From the NCBI GenBank assembly GCA_037349105.1, contig JAYJMM010000104.1, positions 1,646,001 to 1,710,000 of the forward strand: DNA of 64,000 nucleotides, written 5' to 3'. Positions 10,525-22,129 of this stretch are shown here, one piece after another (within the stretch, counting starts at the first letter, position 1; every line of letters starts with the position of its first letter). The notes under the pieces were generated by a model. That model was given only the letters and a program-made list of their open reading frames with translations. It did not search any database and had not been told where the DNA came from. The position numbers and the translations under genes were made by a program. The DNA comes from Limnomonas spitsbergensis (taxonomy: Eukaryota > Chlorophyta > Chlorophyceae > Chlamydomonadales).

Positions 10525-13248
10525 CAATAGCAAGTAGTGACCCTCAAGTTTCCCTCTGTGTCAGTGAGCGACCGTCCACTTTTCAAAAAGGTAGTGAGAA
10601 AAGTGCACATCGAGGGGATCCCATAACAGAGTAATGCGCCATCAATGCATGCCAACGTTGATGCATTGCTTGTTCTTTTAGAGTGCACCACTCCACCACC
10701 GACCTGCCTCTCTCACCCCAAGAAGACATTGCACACCTGCTCCTATCTTCTCCCAACCTTCATAACTATCGCTTATTCTACACACCTTTTGCGCCTCCAT
10801 CGTCCACCAGAACAGTCAACATTGCGTCGTCGGTTGTCAACGTGATGGATTCGTAGGTGGGTGGGTGGCGCATTGCACGGCGTTTTCAACCTTGGTGGGC
10901 GGAGCTGACATGATTGCTTGTAGGTTACCACCCTCACTTGCCTCCCAACTCTTGGTTCAGATCAGGGCTGTGTGAGCAATGTTGAATCCTGAGGTAACCT
11001 CTCAACGGCCCTTGGGTACATGTGCATTATATCCACAGCCACCGCAGTCCCGGCCGTTGACGCATCCGTCCTACAGCAAATGAGACTGACAGAGCTCATG
11101 AAACATGACATGACTGCATGGATGGATGCATGGGCCAAATCATGCGTGGGGACTAGAGTTGGGAGGCAGGTGAGGGTGAGAACCTATAAGCTGTCATGAA
11201 AGCTCTACCCATCAAGGGTGAAACCCCTGACAGGATGATGGCCAGGAAAGGGCTGAAATTGCAGTCGACATCCCTGCTGCCCCGCATCAATTTCTAGCGG
11301 CTGCAAAAGCCGCTGCTGCCGTTGTCGTCCCAACGGATGTGGCATGAGGGGACTGGCCTTTTAGCCCGTCTTGTTAGCAAAGATACACCCTGATACGCCA
11401 TGTGATAGTTGCTAAACATGTGTAATTGATCCATTTCTTTGGCCTGGGCTCACCAACCGCATTCTGACTTCTGAGGTTCATTCCTAGCACACAAAGTGCC
11501 CATTTTTGCTATCAGGAAGCTCAAAAGGGGCCACCAGTCTGCCCTTGTTTGCTGCCCTATTGATTCAGTGCGAGGACCAGTTTGCGGAGTTAGGACCGAC
11601 CCTCTAAACCATAGTTTGTAGAGACTCACGGAAGTGTGAAATGAGGTTTGTAGAGACTTGAAATCGAATCGTAGAATGCCAAATATTTTATATGTCAAAC
11701 ATGCATCGTTTGATACTTTTGATAGCTCATTTTAAAGCTGAAACGTCGCTCTTTAATATGGATTCAACTTTGACCCTGGTAGCCTTCACTCCGATAGCCT
11801 AGACAAATGGCTGGCGAGATAGAAGAGTCCAAGCTAGAACAGCCCACGCTTGAGAGCTGCAAACGCAACATTAGCGCTCCTATCCAGACAGTGCATTATC
11901 TTAGCTACTTGCCCAGGCACGCAAAGATCTCGAATATACACCTGCTGGCAAAGGGCGCCCGTGGCGTCGGGGTAGCTCGGAGTCTCGAACAACGTGCATC
12001 ACCCTGCTCGTCGCTACACAGCACTTGAAGAACGGGAAGGACTTCCTCCTCGGGCATTCGATCGTGAAGGTCCCCTCTGAATGACACATGGACTGTCCAA
12101 GGAGGGTTCTTCACTGCAGGCTTTGTGAACAGCACTGCTGACCAATGTGGCGATTGCCACTTTAAAGCTTAGGACTTTGCTTATATTTTGTCTTGTCCTT
12201 TGCAGATGGTGGCCGCTGGCAACTTCAACAAGGACCTGCACCATGTCCGTGGCTAGCTCGGACATTGAACAGTGCCACACAAATGGCTTGGGGTACACAT
12301 GAGCCATGCCAGGACACTACCTATCCACATAGATGCGTTGCACTCTTCTGCATGGACAGCATTATGCCTCTCCTTATGCTCACTGGTATGTGCATGCGCA
12401 ATGCTCCAATGCTCACTGGTATGGTTAGTATCATCCCTCTCTACAAACCTTATTTCACACTTTCGTGAGTCTCTACAAACGACGTATAACCACCCGGTCC
12501 TTCATGGAGTCATGAGTTTGCGGGCACCTGTCCCATGCATAAATTTGTTCGGCTAGACTTCAACATTTAATACACTTCATGGATTCTCAAACAATACCCG
12601 GTTAGTTTTCCATCAGTTATAGCCAAGGGCTGACGAAATGTGTGTCAACACATGGTCATCCACTTCATGTCCAGATTCTGAGGCCGAGCCTTTTTTAGCA
12701 CGTCCCATAGCTGTAATGTCGTGCAATCACCAGTTCAATGGGATTGGGAGGCGCCAAGCAAGAAGACGACATGCCATAGGGCCAATATGGGACATGTACC
12801 CGCAAACCATCAGGGAATTCACACCCTGAGATGCTATGTCGACAGATCTGCATTATCAGCCCTTCTCCAAAATCCAACGAACATTTTAAAAGACCAGAGG
12901 TCCCCCTCTGGGGATAAAGGGCACTCAAGGCCCAGTTCCGGTAAAACAGATTCCTCACGGATTCGGTATCCTCTGCTGATTGCACGTCTGAATTCGGGTC
13001 ATGTAGGCCAAATGCCCCTTCGGTGCTGGCATGTGAGCAGCATGGCAATGGATCAGTCTTCATTGCAATGTTTGGTTCACCTCCGAAAGATTTCAAGCCA
13101 AGCTTGCTTCTCGCTGAGAGGCTAGGAAACCACAGATCCAACGCAATCTTCTCCATGTGCATCGCTTGCATGAAACTGCCTCAACTGCTTAACCTGATGA
13201 AGGGCTAGCACTGAAGTGAGCAACTGCATTTATCATCATCGTCCCCAA
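10525..13248. other. Spacer with one possible exon
   Basis: Mostly without recognisable genes. A minus-strand open stretch at 12135-11905 (..WTVHVSFRGDLHDRMPEEEV..) has coding-like composition but no convincing splice borders. A 158-codon minus ORF at 13171-12695 shows no recognisable domain. About 12520-12570 (GCACCTGTCCCATGCATAAATT) is repeated at about 59122-59160 and is probably part of another dispersed repeat. Confidence 0.4.
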
Positions 13249-13870
13249 CTATCCCAGCCTAGTTCGCCCCCCTGACCGGCCTCGAGCACCCCTTCCTCTT
13301 CTCCCCCCGGCTGACCCATGCACCACTACTGCCGGAAGTGCATTCGAGATCAAAGCATCATTGCCTCCTGCCGCCACTTGCTGGTTCTGTCCGGATCCAG
13401 ATCCAAACAAAGATCCACCCTCGCCAGCTTGTGTATCAAGACCTGCTGGATCCAGGAAACCAGCAGATCTACTAGATTCGCCAGCAGCAGGACTCCTGCC
13501 AGATGCATCAGCTTGGATGCCTGTCCCAGCACCAGCGTTCATGTCCGGGGGTTGACTGCCTGCGGGCGGAGATGATCATCAAAACACAAACAGATATCAC
13601 TCACACTTATATACATATGTCGCAAAAGCCCAGACGCAAAGCATTCTGACGACCCAGTTGGTCTGGGGACCGATCTAGGCAGCACTCTCCTCCCCCCTCC
13701 GCATTTGTGACCCATTCATTGCAAGTCTCCAGCGCCTCTTGGCATAGACCCATGGCATTGGTCGTGAACAGTCTGTAAATTTGAAATGCCGAGATCCACA
13801 TGCTGCCCTGGGTGGATGCTGACTTGTGATTCACACGACAGGACCCCGACAGGCAATGTAAGCCCCAAAG
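13249..13870 (-). CDS. Unidentified gene, 3' end
   Basis: A probable terminal exon runs 13559-13249: a good acceptor (CTCCGCCCGCAG), 103 codons and a stop. The product is rich in Gly, Ala and Ser and ends in an Arg/Gly tail (GGRRGRGARGRSGGRTR), the kind of RG-rich tail often seen in RNA-binding proteins, although no folded domain is visible. Upstream at about 13800-13620 lies another coding-like stretch (..WISAFQIYRLFTTNAMGL..), but I could not place its donor with confidence. The function is unknown. Confidence 0.35.
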
Positions 13871-13904
13871 GAGGCTTATGTGATTCCAGAGGCACAAGCT
13901 ACCC

Positions 13905-14135
13905 GAGTCAAGCACAGCACAGCACAGCAAAGCATGGCATTGCACAGCACATCGCAACACAGCACAGCACTGCTCAGTACCTCACGGCACGGCACGACAT
14001 CGCACCTCACGGCATGGCGCAGCACAGCACGGCACGACACGAAACCGCACCGCACCACACGGTGCAGCACCGCACCGCCCCTCATGGTGTAGCACCTCAC
14101 AGCACCTCACGGCACAGCACAGCACAGCACAGCAC
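13905..14135. repeat. Degenerate pentamer/decamer CACAG-type minisatellite
   Basis: About 230 bp made of imperfect CACAG, CACGG and CACCT units, for example AGCACAGCACAGCA and CTCACGGCACGGCACGACA. It keeps open frames on both strands simply because of its composition; the ORFs over it are not believed to be genes. Confidence 0.8.
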
Positions 14136-14279
14136 AGACCTGTTGCCGCTACTACCATACCTTACCCGGTCGCCCCCCCCCCCCTTCTGCTACCCGTGCT
14201 TGCAAAACCCTGCATGCTCCCATGGCTGCCATAACCCTGGCATCTGCCCCGCCCAGCAACATGCTGCCTCTAACCCTAT

Positions 14280-14372
14280 GGTAACGGTGCGGATGTGGCT
14301 TCGGCCCCGAGCTGCGCTGTTCCCTTAACCCGCACGCCCCTAGGGGGGCGCAGTTTTCTTTCTTTCTTTCTT
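14280..14372 (+). repeat. Short dispersed repeat, copy 2
   Basis: Matches the segment at 4320-4415: GGATGTGGCTTCGGCCCCGAG, GCTGTTCCCTTAACC, a C/G block, and a TTTCTTTCTTTC tail. The tail and the lack of inverted ends fit a short retroposed element, but the origin is not shown. Confidence 0.6.
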
Positions 14373-14397
14373 GCCTCTACCCGTGCCGCCGTTGCTA

Positions 14398-16579
14398 TCA
14401 TAACACCACACCTGGCTGTTGCTGCTGCTGTCTTGTCGCTGCTGTCGGGCTTAAGTTGGACATTGGCACATGGCCACTTGCACCGCCCGTCTGATGCCTC
14501 TTGGCGGCCGGGGACTCCCGGGAGGATCGGCCCTCATACATGTCCAGCTTGGCCTGAGGGGTGACGGAGTAGGAAAGGGCTTCATACATGTCAAGGTTGG
14601 CCTGAACGACATCCGAGGGCCGACGCCGACGTCAAAACTGTAACTGTAAAATCTCCATCCCTGGCCCGAAGGGAATGAGAAAAGGAATGAGGAAAAGGCC
14701 TTCATACGCGTCAATCTTGCCTGAATGTTACCGGAGGCCTGACATGAACACGCCTGGCCTTAAGGGGATAAGTAGCGGACTGGGGAAGAGGCGCAGCGGT
14801 GGCTTTGAGCCATCTGGAGGGAAAGCTACTGTTCCGATGATGGCTGCGAAAGCGTTACTAAGTCAAGGCAAACTCAGAATACTATGAATATCGCCTTCGG
14901 TCAACCAGTGAGATTGTTTGCGATAAGATGAGCAGTCAAGAGGGAAACAGCCCAGATCAAGGCCTTCGTACGCGTCTAGAATGGCCTGTGGCATGGCATT
15001 TGATGAAGGGCACCGAGGTTGCCTTGGGGCCACCCTGCAACCTTTCCTTACTTGTATGCACAATTACCCTCGGTTGAGCTGTCCGTCATCTATTCGCCCT
15101 GGAATGATACAGGCTGAGGGCTGACGTGAAAACCGGCCACTGTAAAATCTTGCTGTCGTGGCTAAGCGTTGCGCCAGTGCAGCGTTGCACAAGTACTGAA
15201 GTGACTGACCCTTATGTCTCTTCATTTACCCCTTGCTTTCGTTTCCCCCCCCTCTCTCTCTTCTGTGATTGACTTGCCCTGAGCTGAACCTCTGCCTAGT
15301 CTGGGTCGTTAGATCTAGCAGTAGGGATGACAGCTGCTCAGCGGTTGGCCCCCGTTGTAATCAAGATAAAAACAGATCACCCTTGACCTTAAAGGACCTT
15401 TAAGGGATTTGTACCGGAGTAGGAAATGGCTTTCTTTCATACTCGTCGAGCATTGCCTGGGTTATAGGCATTTAAGAGGGGGTCTTGGGCCTTGCTACAC
15501 CATTTTTTCATTGTCTGCGTCGTCACCCTCTTTCCATCCATCTTCAATCCATCCGCCTGGATCAGACACTTGCCTGTCCTGTTATTGGTGTAGGGATGAG
15601 GGTCTCGGGGTTTAGGGCTTTGATGTTAAGTGTAAAGGGTTTAAAGTTTAAACCCCCAACGCCTGGATCAGACACATGCATGTCCTGTTATTGTCAGAGT
15701 ATTTAAATTTGTATTTTGCAGCGTTTACGCATCCACCCAACAGTTTATTGGACAGGGCCAGGCAGAGTGAAGAGAAAGGACGGAGGCAGTGCAAGCAATC
15801 TGGAAAGAAAAGTTAACCTTGTGGTAAAGGGACCGCGTTCTAGATTACCGCGTTTTAGTGTGGTGCCTCATGGTGGACATCTAATTTATTATTATTTATT
15901 AATAGACTAATAAATATCGGTACCCGTAAGCATGATTAGATGCCTGCCAAATTTGCAAAGATGAATCTGTTACAACAAAAGAGGACCTTAGCTGTAGCAA
16001 TTCAAGGAGTTTCCCCTAGGAAGGTTCATCTCATGCGCCATACCTTGGCTGAAAAATGTTCCTCCTCGAGCTTGTGCAGGGCCGCCTGGAGCGCCGATAT
16101 CATGGTTTGCTGCTGGCGCACCTCCACCTCGCGCTGGCGGCTTGCGGTCTCCAGCTCCGAGGCTGTGCGCTTCAGGTTGCGCAACAACTGCATGCCTAGG
16201 TCTGCGTCATCAGGTGATCAAGGAAGGGAATGAGTGCAGGCTTCCCGCTCGAAAGTGTTTCGACCGCTCAACGATTCTGATTCAGTGGCACCGATTGAAG
16301 GTACGAGAAGACGAAAAATCTCCGCCCCCCCCTGCCCCCTTGGGACAGACTGGTGTTCACACAACGCAACTCAAAGAATAGGATCCATGGCACTTGATGT
16401 CCACTTGAATTCAAACGAGTTTGAAACAAAGGACGTGTGCGTAATTCGTCAAAAAACAAATCGCGTCCCGACAGCGACTTCAGCAAGTATCCAGCCAGGA
16501 GTGGAGTCACCTCCTACCTTGGATCAGGGCCACTGAATCAGAATCGCAGAGTTGGTCCAAAGAGCCTCGAGGGGGCAGC
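14398..16579 (-). CDS. Coiled-coil protein gene, 3' three exons
   Basis: Three exons agree in phase: 16579-16518, 16201-16044 and the terminal exon 14553-14398 with a stop. The 5' part lies further upstream and was not found, so the 13-bp minisatellite at 16898-19753 may be in an upstream intron or beside the gene. The middle exon encodes a heptad-like helix rich in Leu, Glu, Arg and Gln (..LLRNLKRTASELETASRQRE.. to LEEEHFSAK). The final exon gives AKLDMYEG followed by a Ser/Pro-rich tail with Gln5 near the end. I do not recognise the family; a structural or scaffolding role is only a guess from the coiled coil. The intron at 14554-16043 contains four extra copies of the last exon's acceptor and first codons. 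Confidence 0.62.
14554..15470 (-). repeat. Four decayed copies of a 3' splice site plus exon start
   Basis: On the minus strand, CAG followed by GCnAnnnTnGACnnGTAnGA recurs with its CAG at about 14602, 14720, 14986 and 15457, in addition to the presumed real acceptor at 14554. All five would read (Q)A-x-LD-x-YE or a close relative (the 14720 copy is one base shifted). Flanks such as TTTCCT.ATTCC and the string ACTGTAAAATCT are also shared, so the unit is larger than the exon piece. Spacing grows from 48 to about 470 bp. Confidence 0.75.
16262..16300 (+). repeat. Inverted copy of an exon end with its splice donor
   Basis: The plus strand here (..CGATTCTGATTCAGTGGC.. then GAAG|GTACGA) repeats, in opposite orientation, the end of the minus-strand exon 16579-16518 (same core, then CAAG|GTAGGA). 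It is about 35 bp and imperfect. The two copies are about 220 bp apart in inverted orientation and could pair in RNA across the intervening exon. Confidence 0.7.
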
Positions 16580-16762
16580 CTGCAGCAATGAGGGGCGGCG
16601 AGACATGATGGATCAACAATTCATGATCCATCAATGACCAAGAAGCTTCAAAACATTTTAAGATGATTCACACGCTGTGTTCGCACTCTGCCCCTGAAAT
16701 TGATCCCCGGGGACTTTGTGGCCGACAGGCCTGATAGGGCGGGGAGACGTACAAAATAGTGT

Positions 16763-16805
16763 TCCTTTCTCAGCCTTTAGGCTAAGATCAAGTGAAGTAT
16801 CTGTT
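16763..16805 (+). pseudogene. U2 snRNA 5'-domain pseudogene fragment
   Basis: About 43 bases match the conserved 5' end of U2 snRNA: CCTTTCTCAGCCTTTAGGCT, then AAGATCAAGTG and AGTATCTGTT. Stem-loop I is nearly intact. The branch-point recognition stretch reads GAAGTA where U2 has GTAGTA, and the similarity stops after TATCTGTT, with no Sm site or downstream stem-loops seen. It is therefore a dead fragment rather than a functional snRNA gene. Confidence 0.72.
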
Positions 16806-16897
16806 ATGTAAAGTATAATTAACATGAGAGTGCTTGTATGGGAGGGGGGCACACCCTTTAATCCCCCCCCTGAAAATCCAATGTACCTGAAATGACG

Positions 16898-19753
16898 CTG
16901 TGCACCCCTGCTGTGCACCCCTGCAGTGCACCCCTGCTGTGCACCTCTGCTGTGCACCCCTGCTGTGCACCCCTGCTGTGCACCCCTGCAGTGCACCCCT
17001 GCTGTGTACCCCTGCTGTGCACCCCTGCTGTGCACCCCTGATGTGCACCCCTGATGTGCACCCCTGCTGTGCACCCCTGCAGTGCACCCCTGCTGTGTAC
17101 CCCTGCTGTGCACCCCTGCTGTGCACCCCTGCTGTGTACCCCTGCTGTGCACCCCTGCTTTGCACCCCTGATGTGCACCCCTGCTGTGCACCCCAGCAGT
17201 GCACCCCTGCTTTGCACCCCTGATGTGCACCCCTGCTTTGCACCCCTGCTGTGCACCCCTGCTGTGCACCCCTGCTGTGCACCCCTGCTGTGCACCCCTG
17301 CTTTGCACCCCTGCAGTGCACCCCTGCTGTGCACCCCTGCTGTGCACCCCTGCTGTGCACCCCTGCTTTGCACCCCTGCTTTGCACCCCTGCAGTGCACC
17401 CCTGCTGTGCACCCCTGCTGTGCACCCCTGCTGTGCACCCCTGCTGTGCACCCCTGCTGTGCACCCCTGCAGTGCACCCCTGCTGTGCACCCCTGCTGTG
17501 TACCCCTGCTGTGCACCCCTGCTGTGCACCCCTGCAGTGCACCCCTGTTGTGCACCCCTGCAGTGCACCCCTGCTTTGCACCCCTGCTTTGCACCCCTGC
17601 AGTGCACCCCTGCTGTGCACCCCTGCTGTGCACCCCTGCTGTGCACCCCTGCTGTGCACCCCTGCTGTGCACCCCTGCAGTGCACCCCTGCTTTGCACCC
17701 CTGCTGTGCACCCCTGCTGTGCACCCCTGCTGTGCACCCCTGCTGTGCACCCCTGCTGTGCACCCCTGCTGTGCACCCCTGCAGTGCACCCCTGCTTTGC
17801 ACCCCTGATGTGCACCCCTGCTTTGCACCCCTGCTGTGCACCCCTGCTGTGCACCCCTGCTGTGCACCCCTGCTGTGCACCCCTGCTTTGCACCCCTGCA
17901 GTGCACCCCTGCTGTGCACCCCTGCTGTGCACCCCTGCTGTGCACCCCTGCTTTGCACCCCTGCTTTGCACCCCTGCAGTGCACCCCTGCTGTGCACCCC
18001 TGCTGTGCACCCCTGCTGTGCACCCCTGCAGTGCACCCCTGCTGTGCACCCCTGCAGTGCACCCCTGCTTTGCACCCCTGCTTTGCACCCCTGCAGTGCA
18101 CCCCTGCTGTGCACCCCTGCTGTGCACCCCTGCTGTGCACCTCTGCTGTGCACCCCTGCTGTGCACCCCTGCAGTGCACCCCTGCTGTGCACCCCTGCTG
18201 TGCACCCCTGCTGTGCACCTCTGCTGTGCACCTCTGCTGTGCACCCCTGCTGTGCACCCCTGCTTTGCACCCCTGCTGTGCACCCCTGCTTTGCACCCCT
18301 GCAGTGCACCCCTGCTGTGCACCCCTGCTGTGCACCCCTGCTGTGCACCTCTGCTGTGCACCCCTGCTGTGCACCCCTGCTGTGCACCCCTGCTGTGCAC
18401 CCCTGATGTGCACCCCTGCTGTGCACCCCTGCAGTGCACCCCTGCTGTGCACCTCTGCTGTGCACCCCTGCTGTGCACCCCTGCAGTGCACCCCTGCTTT
18501 GCACCCCTGCTTTGCACCCCTGCAGTGCACCCCTGCTGTGCACCCCTGCTGTGCACCCCTGCTGTGCACCCCTGCTGTGCACCCCTGCTGTGCACCCCTG
18601 CTGTGCACCCCTGCTGTGCACCCCTGCTGTGCACCCCTGCTGTGCACCCCTGCTGTGCACCCCTGCTGTGCACCCCTGCTGTGCACCCCTGCTGTGCACC
18701 CCTGCTGTGCACCCCTGCTTTGCACCCCTGCAGTGCACCCCTGCTGTGCACCCCTGCAGTGCACCCCTGCTGTGCACCCCTGCTGTGCACCCCTGCAGTG
18801 CACCCCTGCTGTGCACCCCTGCTGTGCACCCCTGCTTTGCACCCCTGCAGTGCACCCCTGCTGTGCACCCCTGCTGTGCACCCCTGCTGTGCACCCCTGC
18901 TTTGCACCCCTGCAGTGCACCTCTGCTGTGTACCCCTGCTGTGCACCCCTGCTGTGCACCCCTGCTGTGCACCCCTGCTGTGCACCCCTGCTTTGCACCC
19001 CTGCAGTGCACCTCTGCTGTGTACCCCTGCTGTGCACCCCTGCTGTGCACCCCTGCTGTGCACCCCTGCTGTGCACCCCTGCTGTGCACCCCTGCTGTGC
19101 ACCCCTGCTGTGCACCCCTGCTTTGCACCCCTGCTGTGCACCCCTGCTGTGCACCCCTGCAGTGCACCCCTGCTTTGCACCCCTGCTGTGTACCCCTGCT
19201 TTGCACCCCTGCTGTGCACCTCTGCTGTGCACCCCTGCTGTGCACCCCTGCAGTGCACCCCTGCTGTGCACCCCTGCTGTGCACCCCTGCAGTGCACCCC
19301 TGCTGTGCACCCCTGCAGTGCACCTCTGCTGTGTACCCCTGCTTTGCACCCCTGCAGTGCACCTCTACTGTGTACCCCTGCTGTGCACCCCTGCTGTGCA
19401 CCCCTGCTGTGCACCCCTGCTGTGCACCTCTGCTGTGCACCCCTGCTGTGCACCCCTGCAGTGCACCCCTGCTGTGCACCCCTGCTGTGCACCTCTGCTG
19501 TGCACCCCTGCTGTGCACCCCTGCAGTGCACCCCTGCTGTGCACCCCTGCTGTGCACCTCTGCTGTGCACCCCTGCTGTGCACCCCTGCTGTGCACCCCT
19601 GCTGTGCACCCCTGATGTGCACCCCTGATGTGCACCCCTGCTGTGCACCCCTGCTGTGCACCCCTGCTGTGCACCCCTGCTGTGCACCCCTGCATTGCAC
19701 CCCTGCTGTGCACCCTTGCTGTGCACCCTTTGCTGTGCACCCCTGCTGTGCAC
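16898..19753. repeat. 13-bp minisatellite (GTGCACCCCTGCT), about 220 copies
   Basis: 2.86 kb of a 13-bp unit with limited variation: TGCTGT/TGCAGT/TGCTTT/TGATGT and CACCCC/CACCTC/TACCCC. No stop codon arises in several frames, so very long spurious ORFs (up to about 1,040 codons) appear on both strands as 13-residue repeats. A block around 17191-17475 recurs at an offset of exactly 585 bp (45 units), which shows segmental duplication inside the array. Near the right end (about 19690-19740) the period slips. Confidence 0.97.
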
Positions 19754-20089
19754 CAGCTCGACCCTGGCCAAGAAGCTGCCATCGTACAACATCCAAACCT
19801 CGCCCCCAGCCCCTGGACCCTAGACCTCAGCAAAATAAGCGACTTGGACTCAACCTCAGCCCCTATTTTCGGTTTCCAGGAAAACAGGAGGCCAATCAAT
19901 GAGCAGCCGCAATCCCTATTTTTAGTGAAATGTTGAACCGCAGCTAAAAATGTGGGAAATATGCCCTTCAGGAGAGCTGGCTCGGCTCTAACAATTTTGA
20001 TTTACAGAACAGAGAGACCCAGGTAGACTCAACCAACTGTACTGCAGTGAGGGATGGAGATAACCTCTAGAGAAAACTCTACCCGATTC

Positions 20090-20142
20090 TACATCCTGAA
20101 CCCTGGTACCAGCCTGGCTCTTGGATCAGGGTTCAGGATGTA
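20090..20142. repeat. Perfect 16-bp inverted repeat, 21-nt loop
   Basis: TACATCCTGAACCCTG at 20090-20105 is exactly reverse-complementary to 20127-20142. The spacer is 21 nt. No gene is adjacent and no role is apparent. Confidence 0.9.
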
Positions 20143-21489
20143 AAAATGAACCATGAACACTCCGGGCTCCCCACCCCTGGATAAACCTGGGTTACACCTA
20201 CATTACACCTGGTTCACACATATGGCACTCGTCGGGTACACCCTACCCTGAAATCAGCTCGACAAGTCCAACGAATGCACGCAACTCGAAAAGTAACAGC
20301 TGCTAGGCATTGTATTTTGGCATGGCAGAGTTCGAGTGCCTTCAAGAAGTGGCATCACGGCAGAGATTACCAAAAAACTAAGTCAACAAGCCCGCCCTGA
20401 AAAGCCCACCCTGAAAAGGAGCATTCTTGCGGGGCCAGAGACTCAGACTTTCAGGGTCATACACAGAAGGCCGGCCAATGGAAAGCAGTTATCCTTACTG
20501 CTAGATCGGAAAACTCGGATTTCATACAGAGAGACGACCATGAACGGGACCGCAGCTCAGTTGAGGTCATGCGTGTGAAAAATAATGTACCGGTATGCGT
20601 GGGGTTTTCCGTGTCCTCTTAAAATAAGTTTCATGCCTGCTGACCCCTCTATACCCTCCTGTTTCAATTTTGTTTTTAGCTCCAGTCCTCGTTGGAAAAG
20701 AAACATCTAACATTCAGTCACCACAGCTGCACCTCACGCTGCTGGCACCCTTATGACTTTCCACAATTTGCTTGCCCGGGAAATTATGTTACCATATCAA
20801 AAATGCAACAGCACAAGCCTTACGCTGAGTTAATTGTGCAAAGCTATTTCAAGATTGGAGGTAATGAGGGTCAGGTTGCTGTCGCTTAGTGTGTGATCCC
20901 AGGTAATGTGGTATTTTACTCCTGGGCGAATCTCAGTACCAGCAGGCGGTAGTCGAGCGGCGGTGGCATGACCAGGAGCAGATCAGTCAATGACGCAGGC
21001 GGGCAATAGAATGGACATTGAAAAATTGTGCTCATGGTTAACAGAAATTTGCGGAAGGGGCTGTGCGTGCTTTCGCCAGGGGCAGGAAGATAGGAAAATC
21101 TGAACCAGTACAAGCACGGGCAATGAATGTTTTCACGGAAGCAAGATGTGCATGATGTTATTTTGATGGTAGGACAACACTCGAGGGGTGAAACCCTCTG
21201 GTGCACACTAAACAAAAAATATAGTTATATATCGTATAGGCAACTGATAGTGAATTTATAAAGCAATTTATTGCTTTCACAGTACACACTGCATGACTGC
21301 ATGTTCGCTCAGGCAGTTGGTCGAGACGTTCAGGAGGTTGCGTAAGTTCCGAAAACGCCCGACAACTGAGAAAGTTGCTGTGAGCGAGGATACGCGTTGG
21401 AGTGTTTATGTATATGTGCGTTTTTGAATCCTTGTATGCACTTGGGAGCTTCCGCTTTGTCATGAGACTGTCACAATCAGGTTGTAGAT

Positions 21490-21526
21490 CCTTCCGAGAT
21501 TCTCCTGTATGGAGAATCTCGGAAGG
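21490..21526. repeat. Perfect 16-bp hairpin, 5-nt loop
   Basis: CCTTCCGAGATTCTCC (21490-21505) and its exact reverse complement (21511-21526) flank TGTAT. The stem is perfect, which suggests a recent origin or constraint. It lies in a gene-free stretch. Confidence 0.9.
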
Positions 21527-22129
21527 GATGACACGTAGTGCCACGTAGGCACGCCTTCATCCGACCGACTTTATTTATCACAAATACTGTGGGCTTATCT
21601 CGCTTATTCATCTGCAGCACGTTCACACGTCCACCTTCGTTAAAGCAAGCAACACCTTCAAATGGATAAGGTGAGATTGGGTTGAAACTCTACGATAATC
21701 ACTGGTTCGGTCGCAGCCCAGATCTAGCTTGTCAGACATACCCACCCACATGACTCAACCATCCTTATTTGAGCAGCATATCTGCCGACCCGTCTGAGGT
21801 CTCCCTTCAACAAAGACCTCCATTTCGCCTTGGGTTCAGATACAGGAACCCTAAGGGCCCCCAGCAGGTAGCCCTCCATCCCAGCTACATAAAAGCCCTA
21901 CATCCCAATCATACCCACGTGAACTCGAGAAGCACCTCAGTCAATCCTCAGTCAGGCACACAGACAATTCTCGAGTCATACCGATTTTTCAAAATGTTAG
22001 CACTTTCCCCCTCCAGAAATGCTAGGAATTGATTCCTCTCCTCCAGACTTCTTGCTGAAAGCAGGGTTCAATCTTTGGGATTTATTGTTGCACGTGGATT
22101 CTGGTGCCCAAACATTGCTGAAGACTGTA

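Noticed and set aside
9989..10537. 182-codon plus-strand ORF
   Set aside because: No recognisable domain and low-complexity composition; the opposite strand has splice-bordered coding-like stretches. Kept only as an alternative.
12695..13171. 158-codon minus ORF
   Set aside because: Starts with ATG but has no domain, no splice or gene context, and ordinary spacer composition.
16763..19753. Idea that GTGCACCC units derive from the 3' end of U2 snRNA, which ends in a similar string in some species
   Set aside because: The string is too short and the U2-like fragment and array are separated by unrelated sequence.
16658..19792. Long minus-strand ORF of about 1,044 codons and several plus-strand ORFs up to about 809 codons
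   Set aside because: They are products of a 13-bp repeat without stop codons in any frame; the repeats read as different 13-residue units in each frame, and there is no unique coding sequence.
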